Source of the DNA: Bacillota bacterium
GTDB taxonomy: Bacteria > Bacillota > Clostridia > Peptostreptococcales > Anaerovoracaceae
Direction: 5' to 3'
Assembly (NCBI GenBank): GCA_028724585.1
Contig: JAQYCQ010000019.1
Coordinates: forward strand, 1-64,000
Length of the DNA stretch: 64,000 nucleotides
Shown here: positions 53,276-61,871 of the stretch, piece after piece
How the letters are laid out: each line of letters starts with the position of its first letter
How positions within the stretch are numbered: position 1 is the first letter of the stretch
Notes under the pieces: model-generated
Seen by the model: the letters and a program-made list of their open reading frames with translations, nothing else
The model's database searches: none
What the model was told of the DNA's origin: nothing
Position numbers and translations under genes: made by a program

Positions 53276-54526
53276 ATGAGAGAAACACGAACACTTGAAT
53301 ATAAAGAGAAAATAAGTAATTCATTCCTGAAAACAGTAAGCGCTTACGCCAATTACGGCACAGGAAGAATAATTTTTGGAGTCGATGACCAGGGATCAGC
53401 TGTCGGTATAGATGACCCTGTAAAAGCATGTCTCGATATAGAAAACAAAATCAATGACAGCATTTCGCCAAAGCCTGATTTTACTCTTCAGATAGATGAA
53501 GATAAACAAGTTATAACTCTTACTGTAAGCGAAGGAATACACAAACCATATCTTTATAAAGCAAAGGCATATAAACGAAATGATTCCTCAACGGTCGAAG
53601 CTGACCGGCTGGATCTGACCAGCCTCATATTAGAAGGTGAAAACCTTACATTTGATGAACTCCCCTCGCATACTCAAGAACTTAAATTTTCATCCTTAGA
53701 GAAAAAACTTAAAGAAAACGTCGGCATTGAAAATTTTTCCACAGATATCTTAAGAACACTTGGCCTGTTCTCAAAAGACCGTAAATTCAATAATGCCGCT
53801 TCTCTGCTGGCAGATAAAAATGATTTTCCAGGTATCGATATCGCCCGGACAGAGGAAAACATCAGCTATATTCTTGACCGACGCACCTTTTCAGGAATCT
53901 CAGTTTTGGACCAGTATGACCTGACAATAGAAATGTACCGCCAGTATTATCAGTATGAGGTAATAGACGGTATAAAACGACGCAGTATTGAAAAAATTCC
54001 GGAAACCGCCTTCCGTGAAGCATGCGCTAACGCTCTGATACATAGAAACTGGAATATACCAGCTAATATCCGTATAATTATGTTCCCTGACCGTATAGAG
54101 ATGATTTCTCCCGGTGGGCTGCCTAATGGAGTGACCAAAGAAGACTACCTTCAAAGCAAGGTCTCTATCCTCAGAAATCCAATCCTCGGCGGTGTATTCT
54201 TCAGGATGCATTACATTGAACATTTTGGTACGGGTGTTCTCAGAATACTTGAATCATATAAAAACAGCTCGCGCAAACCTGTATTTGATATTAATGAAAA
54301 TTCGATCAGAGTTGTCCTTCCTGATATAGTAAATGAGAAACTTTCTGCTGATCAGCAAATAGTTTACGAAATGATGAAGGATGGCAGTGAAATCGCAACC
54401 AAAGACGTTATTGAGCACACCGGATTCAGCAGATCTAAATCAACGGCAGTTTTAAAATCTCTCGTATCCGATGGCTTTGCGGATATAGTCGGCAGAGGAA
54501 GAGGCACAAAATATAGAAAGAAATGA
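53276..54526 (+). CDS. AlbA_2 (Schlafen-like) / HATPase-fold DNA-binding protein with C-terminal winged helix
   Basis: A 416-residue protein. Residues 1-110 match the AlbA_2 domain (ETRTLEYKEKI, AYANYGTGRIIFGVDDQGSAVGI). The middle, about 200-345, is HATPase_c_4-like (ACANALIHRNWNIPANIRIIMFPDRIEMISPGGLPNG, HFGTGVLRIL), and the C-terminus (about 355-416) is a winged helix (TKDVIEHTGFSRSKSTAVLKSLVSDGFADIVGRG). Such proteins are accessory regulators often linked to mobile or defence DNA. Its DNA is visibly more AT-rich than its neighbours, and it lies between two copies of an 18-bp repeat. TATAAT at 53221 may serve its promoter. Confidence 0.9.
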   Translation: MRETRTLEYKEKISNSFLKTVSAYANYGTGRIIFGVDDQGSAVGIDDPVKACLDIENKINDSISPKPDFTLQIDEDKQVITLTVSEGIHKPYLYKAKAYKRNDSSTVEADRLDLTSLILEGENLTFDELPSHTQELKFSSLEKKLKENVGIENFSTDILRTLGLFSKDRKFNNAASLLADKNDFPGIDIARTEENISYILDRRTFSGISVLDQYDLTIEMYRQYYQYEVIDGIKRRSIEKIPETAFREACANALIHRNWNIPANIRIIMFPDRIEMISPGGLPNGVTKEDYLQSKVSILRNPILGGVFFRMHYIEHFGTGVLRILESYKNSSRKPVFDINENSIRVVLPDIVNEKLSADQQIVYEMMKDGSEIATKDVIEHTGFSRSKSTAVLKSLVSDGFADIVGRGRGTKYRKK

Positions 54527-54536
54527 AACAACTTAC

Positions 54537-54551
54537 GCGCGCTCCGCGCGC
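54537..54551. repeat. Triloop hairpin after the AlbA_2 gene
   Basis: GCGCGC-TCC-GCGCGC, 11 bases after the stop. Confidence 0.75.
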
Positions 54552-54618
54552 AGGTGTCTGCGGCAGGCATACTGCGCAAAAATAACAGGGACAGCTTCAC
54601 TGGAAGCCGTCCCTTATG

Positions 54619-54677
54619 TTTACCGCGTCAGCGCGCTGTCGGCGCGTCATCCTAATACAGCGACTGCGGAGCCGTCG
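54619..54677. repeat. Right 18-bp direct repeat merging into the composite repeat, short copy
   Basis: TTTACCGCGTCAGCGCGC at 54619-54636 (second copy of the repeat at 53106), then a stretch sharing CGTCATCCTAATACAGCGA (54645-54663) and the GACTGC-GGA-GCCGTC imperfect hairpin (54663-54677) with the long copy at 2905-2990. Confidence 0.8.
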
Positions 54678-54685
54678 GAAATTAC

Positions 54686-55846
54686 TTATCCAAGATTGTT
54701 GACCATGCGGGAAGCTATAGCCAGAGCCTGTTCGATAGTGGCATTGGCATAATGGTCCGCTTCCTGGGCGGATGTCACATTGCGCGGCATGAAGTAATGG
54801 TTTTCGTTGCCGACTATGATGTTGTTTGCCGCCATGAAGTATACGCTGTCGCGCGCCCAGCCTGAGATCTGCGCGTCGTCCCTGAACGGAGCCGGCATAG
54901 TATAGTGAAGAGGATAAGCGGCATCATTCTTAAGTGTCCAGCCGTTCATGCTGACGCGTTTAAATACCCGTGTGAGCATGGAAGCGGCCTGCTCTCTGTT
55001 GAGCAGGAGATAAGGCGAGAATGTCGTGTCGGATGTGCCCGCTGTTATGCCTACATTGTATGCCTTGAGCACTTCCGGATCTTTGCAGTCTGTGAACGGA
55101 TCAGTCACATCCGGGATAGCCTTTGTGCCGGAAAGCTTCTCATAAGCCTTGACGCTGACCGCCGCGAACTCTTCCCTCGTGATCGGCTGTGTCCAGTCGT
55201 CCGGAAGGTTATCAGGGATTATCTCAGGATCTATCTCTTTGAGCGACCAGTCGCTCGCTGTCGTTATATTGAGGCCGGAAACTCCCTGGATATCAGCGCC
55301 CGGCCATCTGCCGCTCGGCGATGACTTGAGATCTGTGAGACGTATATAACGGAATCTGGCGTTTTCAGGCACTTTGCCCTTCAGATCCAGACCGGCGGTC
55401 TTGCCTTTGGCTGTTCCGATATCGTACCAGGTCCTGAGGTCGTTGCTGACTTCCACTTCTGTCGCTTCTACGGCGCCGCCTACCTCAAATACGTAGACGT
55501 CCAGACCCGGTCCATCGTATATGCCTATATCGAAGCCCAGCGTTATATTGCCGCCGACTCCGAGCGTATAGCTTATATCCTCGTCGTCATAAGGGAGTCC
55601 CAGCGCGTATTTAGGATCCTTGTTGAGCTCGACGCTCGTCCACGGATCACCCGGCTGGTAGTCTATTACGCTTGTCGCGAAAGCGTTCTGGGGAGCTTTA
55701 AGCTCTGTTCCATCGCGGTCAGTGAAGTAATAATAGCCGTCGCTCCTGAGCTCGCCTGCGAAAGCCATAGGCATCAGGCTCATCAGCATGGCGAGAGCTA
55801 CAGCCACGGCCAGCGCGGCGCGGATCGATCTTTTTGCTTTTTTCAT
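54686..55846 (-). CDS. S-layer homology domain surface protein
   Basis: A 386-residue exported protein: signal peptide (to about residue 30, AFA), a beta-rich region (about 35-190) with a discoidin-like look (YVFEVGGAVEATEVEVSNDLRTWYDIGTAKG...FRYIRLTD) and SLH repeats from about residue 205 (ITREEFAAVSVKAYEKLSG, YNVGITAGTSDTTFSPYLLLNREQAASMLTRV, AANNIIVGNENHYFMPRNVTSAQ). SLH repeats should hold it on secondary wall polymer. It is last in the minus-strand run after the HIRAN gene. Confidence 0.9.
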   Translation of the reverse strand: MKKAKRSIRAALAVAVALAMLMSLMPMAFAGELRSDGYYYFTDRDGTELKAPQNAFATSVIDYQPGDPWTSVELNKDPKYALGLPYDDEDISYTLGVGGNITLGFDIGIYDGPGLDVYVFEVGGAVEATEVEVSNDLRTWYDIGTAKGKTAGLDLKGKVPENARFRYIRLTDLKSSPSGRWPGADIQGVSGLNITTASDWSLKEIDPEIIPDNLPDDWTQPITREEFAAVSVKAYEKLSGTKAIPDVTDPFTDCKDPEVLKAYNVGITAGTSDTTFSPYLLLNREQAASMLTRVFKRVSMNGWTLKNDAAYPLHYTMPAPFRDDAQISGWARDSVYFMAANNIIVGNENHYFMPRNVTSAQEADHYANATIEQALAIASRMVNNLG

Positions 55847-55874
55847 ATTAATCTCTCCTTTCGGATTCCATCCC

Positions 55875-56285
55875 CTAAAAATCTATCATGTATATGCCGA
55901 TAGAGATCCTGGTGAAGGAACCTTTCTTTTCTATGTCCGATATGCGGGCTTCCAGCAGCTTTCCGGCGTCCATCAGGCGCGCGAACACTATATTGTCTTT
56001 TTCCGGAACGTAGCCCAGCTTCCTGCCGTCTTTTTTCAATATCAGTATGGCGTTGTCATCGAATTTATTTTCCTCGCGGCGGAGGGTCAGCTTCTCGCCC
56101 GGCTCTATATCCTTCAGGACCTCCGGGTCCTCCAGATGGGTGGTGCCCGCTACGAAGGAATCGAAGAGATGGATGTCGCGCACCAGAGGCTTGATCAGAT
56201 CGCCCAGCTGGTTCTGATCCGAGATCACTTTAACCAGGCCGTCCGGCTTCTGCGGGACTATTCCATTTGCATCTTTCTTTTCCAT
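55875..56285 (-). CDS. HIRAN-domain protein
   Basis: A 136-residue protein whose residues about 38-125 match HIRAN: DSFVAGTTHLEDPEVLKDIEPGEKLTLRREENKFDDNAILI, then KLGYVPEKDNIVFARLMDAG. In helicases such as HLTF, HIRAN binds 3' DNA ends; stand-alone bacterial versions are uncharacterised. Its start overlaps the upstream J-domain gene by 28 bases, implying coupled translation. Confidence 0.88.
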   Translation of the reverse strand: MEKKDANGIVPQKPDGLVKVISDQNQLGDLIKPLVRDIHLFDSFVAGTTHLEDPEVLKDIEPGEKLTLRREENKFDDNAILILKKDGRKLGYVPEKDNIVFARLMDAGKLLEARISDIEKKGSFTRISIGIYMIDF

Positions 56286-57070
56286 GCGTCTGTGAACTCC
56301 TTTCCCATCATCTTCGTCAGGACACTTTCCAGAGTCAGACCGTAGTCGGTATATTCTCCCAGCTCGCTGTTCAGGTCTTTTTTCCTGTCCTTTACTGCCT
56401 CCGGATCGTCCAGAAGGAACTTGAAAAGGTAGGGGTCCGTGGACCTTATCCTGTTTATCTGATCCCTTACGCTTTTGATACGCTCTTCTATGTCCGGCAG
56501 ACGCGGCATAGCGCCGTTCTTTCCCAGGCGGACCAGCGCGGTGTGGGAAAGCAGTTTCACCTCTTCAAGCCCGTGGACGTCGTTCCTGTGGTAGGCCTCA
56601 GCCGCTTTGGTCCAGAGCTCTGTAAAATAAGGATTACCGGCCAGGTCCGGATGCATGTCGGGGTGGATCAGCTTGGCGATATCCCTGTATATGCGCTTTG
56701 CTTTTTCGACCGCGAAGAGCGGCGACTCCTCGAGCTTTTTCGTCTGGTCGCGCCTGCGGATCAGTTCCCTGAGCTGGTCCCTGTACTCCATCATGCTGTT
56801 GGAGATATATGTCTCCAGCTCGCCTTCGTTAACGCGTTTACCGGTATTGGCCACCGCCTGACAGTAGGATATGATCTTTTTCCACTGGATGCATTCCAGC
56901 TTTTTATGGAAAAGATCGGTCATAAGAGGTCCGAACTCGTGATAGTACAGGGCTTCGCTGATGCCTGCCTCTTTTTTGAGCTGGTCGCGGCGGATGATGA
57001 GCTTCTCATACTGACTGTACAACCGCTCCTTTTCCTGCTCCGCCGACTGATCCTTCTGGATATCATTCAT
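56258..57070 (-). CDS. J-domain-like protein
   Basis: A 270-residue helical protein. Residues about 122-165 look like a J domain: KAKRIYRDIAKLIHPDMHPD with HPD at 136-138, then a helix LWTKAAEAYHRNDVHGLEEV. The flanks are coiled-coil-like (1-110, and 190-270 with ERIKSVRDQINRI). J domains recruit DnaK; what this protein delivers is unknown. Its start overlaps the Sel1-repeat gene by eight bases, and the HIRAN gene overlaps its end. Confidence 0.8.
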   Translation of the reverse strand: MNDIQKDQSAEQEKERLYSQYEKLIIRRDQLKKEAGISEALYYHEFGPLMTDLFHKKLECIQWKKIISYCQAVANTGKRVNEGELETYISNSMMEYRDQLRELIRRRDQTKKLEESPLFAVEKAKRIYRDIAKLIHPDMHPDLAGNPYFTELWTKAAEAYHRNDVHGLEEVKLLSHTALVRLGKNGAMPRLPDIEERIKSVRDQINRIRSTDPYLFKFLLDDPEAVKDRKKDLNSELGEYTDYGLTLESVLTKMMGKEFTDAWKRKMQME

Positions 57071-57968
57071 AGTTATCCTCCTGGTCTATCATGTAGAAGC
57101 GGTCGTAGACCTCGGTCACGCGATGGCCGTCTATCTCGGCTTTGGCGAAGAAATCGTCGATGCTCCGGAACCATTTTCCTTCGAATTCCACGACCGCGCC
57201 GCCGTCCTCATATTTAGATGCCACCGTCACATCGCGCGTGCTCCCGTCATCGGCGGTGTACTCGTAAGTGACCTTGACCGGGCTCTGCAGAGCGTAGTAA
57301 AGATCGTAGAAATTAATGTCGTACCAGTCGAAATCCAGCAGCTTATACAGATCCTCTATCAGGTACTTCATGATGCTGAGATTGCCGAAGAAAGGATTGT
57401 ATCTGATCCTCTGCGCCAGGAAATCCTCCGCCTGCAGGTAGAGCTGAGCCGCCTCGGCTTTCCTGCCCTCTCCGGCGCGTATAGCTGCCAGACGGGTGAA
57501 GATCTCCGGTAAAGGCTCACTCAGGTACTTTGCCTCGCGGACATCTTCATACAGCTTTTCTATGATCTCCTTATACTTTTCGTAGTCCTTTTTGACATAG
57601 TAGCCGTTCTTATACATGTCGGCCAGCTTGTACTCAGCGACGATGCTGCCCCGCTCCGCTGCCTTCGAATAACACTCGAAGGCCTGCTTGTAGTCAGGCT
57701 CGCCTGTCCTGCCGTAATACCAGATATATCCCAGACATAGATAAGCATTGGGATCGTCCAGGGCCGCTGCCATCTCATAGTACTTCTTGGCCAGCCTGAA
57801 ATCCTTCTGCTCATAGTACCATCCGCCCAGCTCCATCATGTAATAGGGATCGCTGGTCTCGCTGATCAGGAAGTCCATAGCTTCAGTATATATGAATTTA
57901 TCTTCCTCCGAAGGCGTCTGGTCCTGGTCGAATTGTTTTTTTATTTCTTTCGCTTCTTCAATAGTCAT
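57063..57968 (-). CDS. Sel1/TPR-repeat protein
   Basis: A 301-residue protein with Sel1-type tandem helical repeats between about residues 40 and 190 (YYMMELGGWYYEQKDFRLAKKYYEMAAALDDPNAYLCLGYIWYYG, YKQAFECYSKAAERGSIVAEYKLADMYKNGYY, then KAEAAQLYLQAEDF). The C-terminal 90 residues form a separate beta domain. Start chosen at the ATG behind GGCGGGAG, 22 bases after the DUF2156 stop. Such repeats scaffold protein complexes, consistent with the J-domain protein next door. Confidence 0.85.
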   Translation of the reverse strand: MTIEEAKEIKKQFDQDQTPSEEDKFIYTEAMDFLISETSDPYYMMELGGWYYEQKDFRLAKKYYEMAAALDDPNAYLCLGYIWYYGRTGEPDYKQAFECYSKAAERGSIVAEYKLADMYKNGYYVKKDYEKYKEIIEKLYEDVREAKYLSEPLPEIFTRLAAIRAGEGRKAEAAQLYLQAEDFLAQRIRYNPFFGNLSIMKYLIEDLYKLLDFDWYDINFYDLYYALQSPVKVTYEYTADDGSTRDVTVASKYEDGGAVVEFEGKWFRSIDDFFAKAEIDGHRVTEVYDRFYMIDQEDNYE

Positions 57969-57990
57969 AGCAAACGCTCCCGCCTGTTTC

Positions 57991-58965
57991 TCAGCCAAGG
58001 TCGCTGTATCTCGCTATCGCTTCTTTATCGTCAGCCAGCATGGCTATGCTCTTCTCGATCATGCGGCACGGCTTATATGATGTCTTGGCCTTTCTCAGTC
58101 CTTCAAGACCCATATCCTCCTCGCGGTTTACAAACTCGTACTTGCCCTGTACCGCCTTACAGAATTCCTGGTTTATCTTCTGGTAGATACCCGGATAGTC
58201 TATATTGCCCTTCTCTATATGCTCCACGATGGTATTATCGCCCAGAGGGCCGCCGAAGGCGTAAGCTTCCAGCTTTCCGTCTATCCTTATGGCCGCTCCC
58301 TCCATGCCGAGCTCGTCAAAATGAGGCAGGGTATCCTTGAGGATCATAGCCTCCTCACCCAGCATGGACGCTTCGAAGCCTTCCACGTCCTTCTTGCCGT
58401 CTATATATGTGAGCAGCTCTATAGCCTCGTCCGCCAGATCCGCGGACATAGGGATGACTTCATAACGGCCTTCCAGCTCTTTATTAAACTTATTGACATG
58501 ATTCTTTTTGCCGTGGAACCTGCGTCCGCTCAGGTTAGCCAGGTCATCGACTTTATATACATAGTCGTGATTGGCCCTGTCCTCGAGGAAGAGGAATTTT
58601 CCCGGCATGAGCTCCTGGTAGTGCTTTATCATATGCGACGGTATGAGGCGCATGACGTAAGGCTTGCCCAGCTCCCTGAACCTGTCGAATATGACGCCCA
58701 TAGCGTCCTTCATCTTAGCCGCGTCGCACTCGCCGTTCAGCGGCAGCAGGGGAAATACAAAGGGCTCCTCCTCGAAGCCCTCAAAGTTTGAACGCGCTGC
58801 CACGCAAAGGAAATCGTCTATGATCTCATAAGTAAATTGATTCGACTTTCTCCACATGTACAAAGATGTGAATGTGAGACCGGAGGTCTCGTGAGGATAC
58901 CTGTTAAGGAAATTTCCAAGCTCCTCTTTTTTGTCCAACGTTATTTCATTGCTGAAGAAATGCAT
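57991..58965 (-). CDS. DUF2156 (GNAT-like) protein
   Basis: A 324-residue protein of the DUF2156 family, related to the acyl/aminoacyl-transferring C-terminal domain of lysyl-phosphatidylglycerol synthetases. It has LTFTSLYMWRKSNQF, GRRFHGKKNHVNKFNKELEG, the IDGKLEAYAFGGPLGDNTIVEHIEKGN core and VNREEDMGLEGLRKAKTSYKPCRM. No membrane segments, so not a full flippase. It may transfer an aminoacyl group to a lipid or peptide. Confidence 0.88.
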   Translation of the reverse strand: MHFFSNEITLDKKEELGNFLNRYPHETSGLTFTSLYMWRKSNQFTYEIIDDFLCVAARSNFEGFEEEPFVFPLLPLNGECDAAKMKDAMGVIFDRFRELGKPYVMRLIPSHMIKHYQELMPGKFLFLEDRANHDYVYKVDDLANLSGRRFHGKKNHVNKFNKELEGRYEVIPMSADLADEAIELLTYIDGKKDVEGFEASMLGEEAMILKDTLPHFDELGMEGAAIRIDGKLEAYAFGGPLGDNTIVEHIEKGNIDYPGIYQKINQEFCKAVQGKYEFVNREEDMGLEGLRKAKTSYKPCRMIEKSIAMLADDKEAIARYSDLG

Positions 58966-59007
58966 AAAATGACTTGCTTTTCCTTTCTGATTCTGCCTTT
59001 TTAAAGG

Positions 59008-59790
59008 TTATGCCTTTATGCCCCAGTCTTTCATGGCTTCCATGAGCTTGTAGTCTGTCATGTCCAGCTGGATCGGGGTCACAACGACATAGCCATCCTG
59101 ATAAGCTATAACATCAGGATCGCCCGGAAGTTCATCGTAATGGACGAGCTTTCCGGTATACCAATAGTATTTCCTGCCGGCGGGGTTGGTCTCTATGTCG
59201 AATTTCTCATCGTATTCTCTCGGACCCATGCGACAGAACTTCACTCCTTTAAGCTCCGAAGGCGGAAGGTCAGGGAAATTGATGTTTATCACCGTGCCGT
59301 TTCCGATCTTAGGGAGCACGTTTCTGCACACGTCCTGAATGATGGTCGTACAGTTTTCCAGCTGCTCCATGGTCGGATGGTGGGTGCCGACTGATACCGC
59401 TACTGCCGGTACGCCGTTGAGCACGCCTTCTACGGCTGCGGATACGGTGCCGGAATAGAATACATCAGTTCCGATATTGCTTCCATGGTTTATTCCGGAA
59501 AATACGACGTCTATGTCTATCCCCTTTTCGCGCTTAAGCCTTTTTATGCCTGATTTCACGCAGTCAGCCGGTGTGCCGGACAGGGACTGGGCCCACTCGG
59601 TCCCCGGGACCTCGTTTTCAGTTACGAATATAGGGCCGCCGCTCATGGTGATGCTGTGGCCGCTGGCGCTGCGCTGGCCGTCTGGCGCACATACGTATAT
59701 GTTCGCGTTTTCTACTCCGGAGAGCGCTTTGATCAGCACCCTTATGCCGTCTGCGTTTATGCCGTCGTCGTTAGATACTAATATGTTCAT
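59008..59790 (-). CDS. surE: 5'/3'-nucleotidase SurE
   Basis: A 260-residue metal-dependent phosphatase for nucleoside monophosphates. The N-terminal MNILVSNDDGINADGI (metal Asp8/Asp9), the PDGQRSASGHSIT motif (about residue 37), FSGINHGSNIGTDVFYSGTVSAA with the metal Asn, and the C-terminal DVIAYQDGYVVVTPIQLDMT are all present. It starts 11 bases after the sirtuin gene. Confidence 0.96.
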   Translation of the reverse strand: MNILVSNDDGINADGIRVLIKALSGVENANIYVCAPDGQRSASGHSITMSGGPIFVTENEVPGTEWAQSLSGTPADCVKSGIKRLKREKGIDIDVVFSGINHGSNIGTDVFYSGTVSAAVEGVLNGVPAVAVSVGTHHPTMEQLENCTTIIQDVCRNVLPKIGNGTVININFPDLPPSELKGVKFCRMGPREYDEKFDIETNPAGRKYYWYTGKLVHYDELPGDPDVIAYQDGYVVVTPIQLDMTDYKLMEAMKDWGIKA

Positions 59791-59800
59791 TTACTGGTTA

Positions 59801-60586
59801 CTACTCCTGGTTCTTTAATTTAACTGGTATAGGCTTGTATTCTATGCCCGGCACTACCGATGAAAATACCTTGCCGAGCGAATCGTGGATGACGAGGTCC
59901 GCTCTCGAATCGAAGCTGGTCTCCTGCTTGTTTATGAGGACAAGATGCTTTCCGTTGAAGTAGTCGACGAAGCCTGCCGCCGGATATACCACGAGGGAGG
60001 TTCCGCCTATGATAAGGGTATCTGCCTGTGATATGGCGTGGATGGACTTGAGCATCAGATTCTCGTCGAGAGGCTCTTCGTAAAGGACCACGTCCGGCTT
60101 TAAGAGGCCGCCGCACTCGTCGCAAATAGGAGTCTTTGTGCCCGGCTTCCAGTGGGACTCGTCCAGCATATAATCGAGGTCAAATTCCTTTCCGCACTTC
60201 ATGCAGTGAAGCCTGGCTACTGTTCCGTGGATCTCGTAAACTTCTTTGCTCCCGGCAGCCTGGTGAAGGCCGTCTATGTTCTGGGTAACTATCGCCTTGA
60301 GCTTGCCCTGCTTCTCCAGCTCCGCCAGAGCGTAATGAGTGGCATTAGGCTTGACGTCCGTGAAGATAAGGTTTTCGATATAGTACTCGTAGAAATCGTC
60401 AGGCCTGTTCATAAAGAAAGTATGGCTGATGATCTCCTCAGGAGCAGCGTTGAACTTGGTCTTGGCGTTCCAGAGACCGTTCTCCGACCTGAAATCAGGC
60501 ACTCCGCTCTCTGTGGAAACTCCGGCTCCTCCGAAAAATACTATATTTTCACTCTCATCTATGATCTTTTTAAGTTCCTCATACAT
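59801..60586 (-). CDS. cobB: Sirtuin NAD-dependent protein deacylase
   Basis: A 261-residue sirtuin: FFGGAGVSTESGVPDFRSENGLW (NAD site), the TQNIDGLHQAAGS motif with catalytic His in YEIHGTVARLHC, zinc cysteines CMKCGKEF and CDECGG, and GGTSLVVYPAAGFVDYF. Start at the ATG behind GGAGG. It removes acyl groups from lysines using NAD. It lies in the same run as surE. Confidence 0.94.
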   Translation of the reverse strand: MYEELKKIIDESENIVFFGGAGVSTESGVPDFRSENGLWNAKTKFNAAPEEIISHTFFMNRPDDFYEYYIENLIFTDVKPNATHYALAELEKQGKLKAIVTQNIDGLHQAAGSKEVYEIHGTVARLHCMKCGKEFDLDYMLDESHWKPGTKTPICDECGGLLKPDVVLYEEPLDENLMLKSIHAISQADTLIIGGTSLVVYPAAGFVDYFNGKHLVLINKQETSFDSRADLVIHDSLGKVFSSVVPGIEYKPIPVKLKNQE

Positions 60587-60682
60587 CTGCTTTTCCTCCG
60601 TTTCTGAAAAAGTCAGCGGCACCTCCCTCCGGGGAAATGCCGCCCGCAGTCTGTATATATTATCTTCCTCTGCCGCTCCTTT

Positions 60683-61696
60683 TTACAGGGCGAATCTGTC
60701 GTCGACAGGCGGTTTTTCTACCGGAAGTATGCCCATCTCCTGGAAGGCTTCCTTGGCGATAGCCGCCATGATCTTGTGGCCGGCAGGATTAGGATGAGCT
60801 CCGTCCATGAAGAATCTGCTGTAGCCGGCTTTGAGACGGCTCTTCATGCCTGTATCGAAGTCGATGACCGGCATATGGTTGGCTTCCGCGAAGGCCAGCA
60901 GCCATTCCTTGTAGATCTGCAGGTTCTTGACGTTAGCGTCGTAGTCGATCATGGTCTTCCATTCCTTAGGGACACGCTTGTGATCCGGCTCCGGAGCTAT
61001 GCCGACAATAGGGACTATGCCGTAGTTCATAGCCATCTGGCACATCATAGCGTAGTTGTTGGTGACGAACTCCAGAGGAGTTCCGCCGATGATATCGTTT
61101 CCGCCGCCCAGGATCACTACAGCCTTGGCTTCTATATCGACTACGTGCTCCTTGAAGCGGTCGAACATGCCTTCGGTAGTATCGCCGTTCAGGCCTACGT
61201 TAAGCAGGTTTATCTCCTCCTCGCGGCGCAGCCTTCCTATCCATGTAAGAGTACCCTCTACTTCATATCCGTAGACTATACTGTCGCCGATGCAGACTAT
61301 CCTGTCGTCCTTCTTTATCGTCTTCAGGCGTTCCTCGACCTGCTCAGGATCCAGGCGCACCCTGTCGGCAGCGCCTTCTGCCTTTACAGCTCCGGCATCG
61401 AAGCCCGAGTCGTCCATTTCACCCGAGATCTGGGCGTTCATCCTGCGCTCGCGCTCGTCGAACTGGCGGTCGGCCTCCTCCATCTGCTTCTTCTGGTATT
61501 CTGCCTCTTTCTTCGCGATCTCGTCCTCAGAAAGCACCCTGAAAAGGCTGTCATCCTGGTCGAGAAGCGTATATGTCCTTACAGCCATGCCGTCGATGGT
61601 CGTATTTTCGACCTTCTGCTCAGCATAATCGCCTTTATTTTCCTGTTCCTTTTTCTTTCTAGCGTCATCAATATTTGTAACTTTTTCGTCAGCCAT
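60683..61696 (-). CDS. SGNH/GDSL-type hydrolase
   Basis: A 337-residue hydrolase. The first 110 residues are Lys/Glu-rich and probably helical and disordered. The SGNH domain (about 125-325) has the nucleophile Ser in CIGDSIVYGYE, Gly in LLNVGLNGDTTEG, Asn in ILGGGNDIIGG and the Asp/His pair in DGAHPNPAGHK. It has no signal peptide, so it acts inside the cell. Start behind AGGAGGT. Confidence 0.92.
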   Translation of the reverse strand: MADEKVTNIDDARKKKEQENKGDYAEQKVENTTIDGMAVRTYTLLDQDDSLFRVLSEDEIAKKEAEYQKKQMEEADRQFDERERRMNAQISGEMDDSGFDAGAVKAEGAADRVRLDPEQVEERLKTIKKDDRIVCIGDSIVYGYEVEGTLTWIGRLRREEEINLLNVGLNGDTTEGMFDRFKEHVVDIEAKAVVILGGGNDIIGGTPLEFVTNNYAMMCQMAMNYGIVPIVGIAPEPDHKRVPKEWKTMIDYDANVKNLQIYKEWLLAFAEANHMPVIDFDTGMKSRLKAGYSRFFMDGAHPNPAGHKIMAAIAKEAFQEMGILPVEKPPVDDRFAL

Positions 61697-61746
61697 CCGC
61701 TGCACCTCCTGGATCCAAACCATAGATCGAACTCACATTATTGTTT

Positions 61747-61775
61747 ATTATACCCGATGCGGCATGCATAATCAC
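61747..61775 (-). promoter_or_regulatory. Promoter of the GDSL-sirtuin-surE run
   Basis: Minus strand GTGATT (complement 61770-61775), 17-base spacer, TATAAT (complement 61747-61752). Confidence 0.5.
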
Positions 61776-61871
61776 TTATTGCAGCCAATACAACCTCAAA
61801 TAATTTGAATGGGGACCCTTTTTCTGATATTCTTTATCTGTTTCACTACACGAAAGAACGGAGAATTTCAG

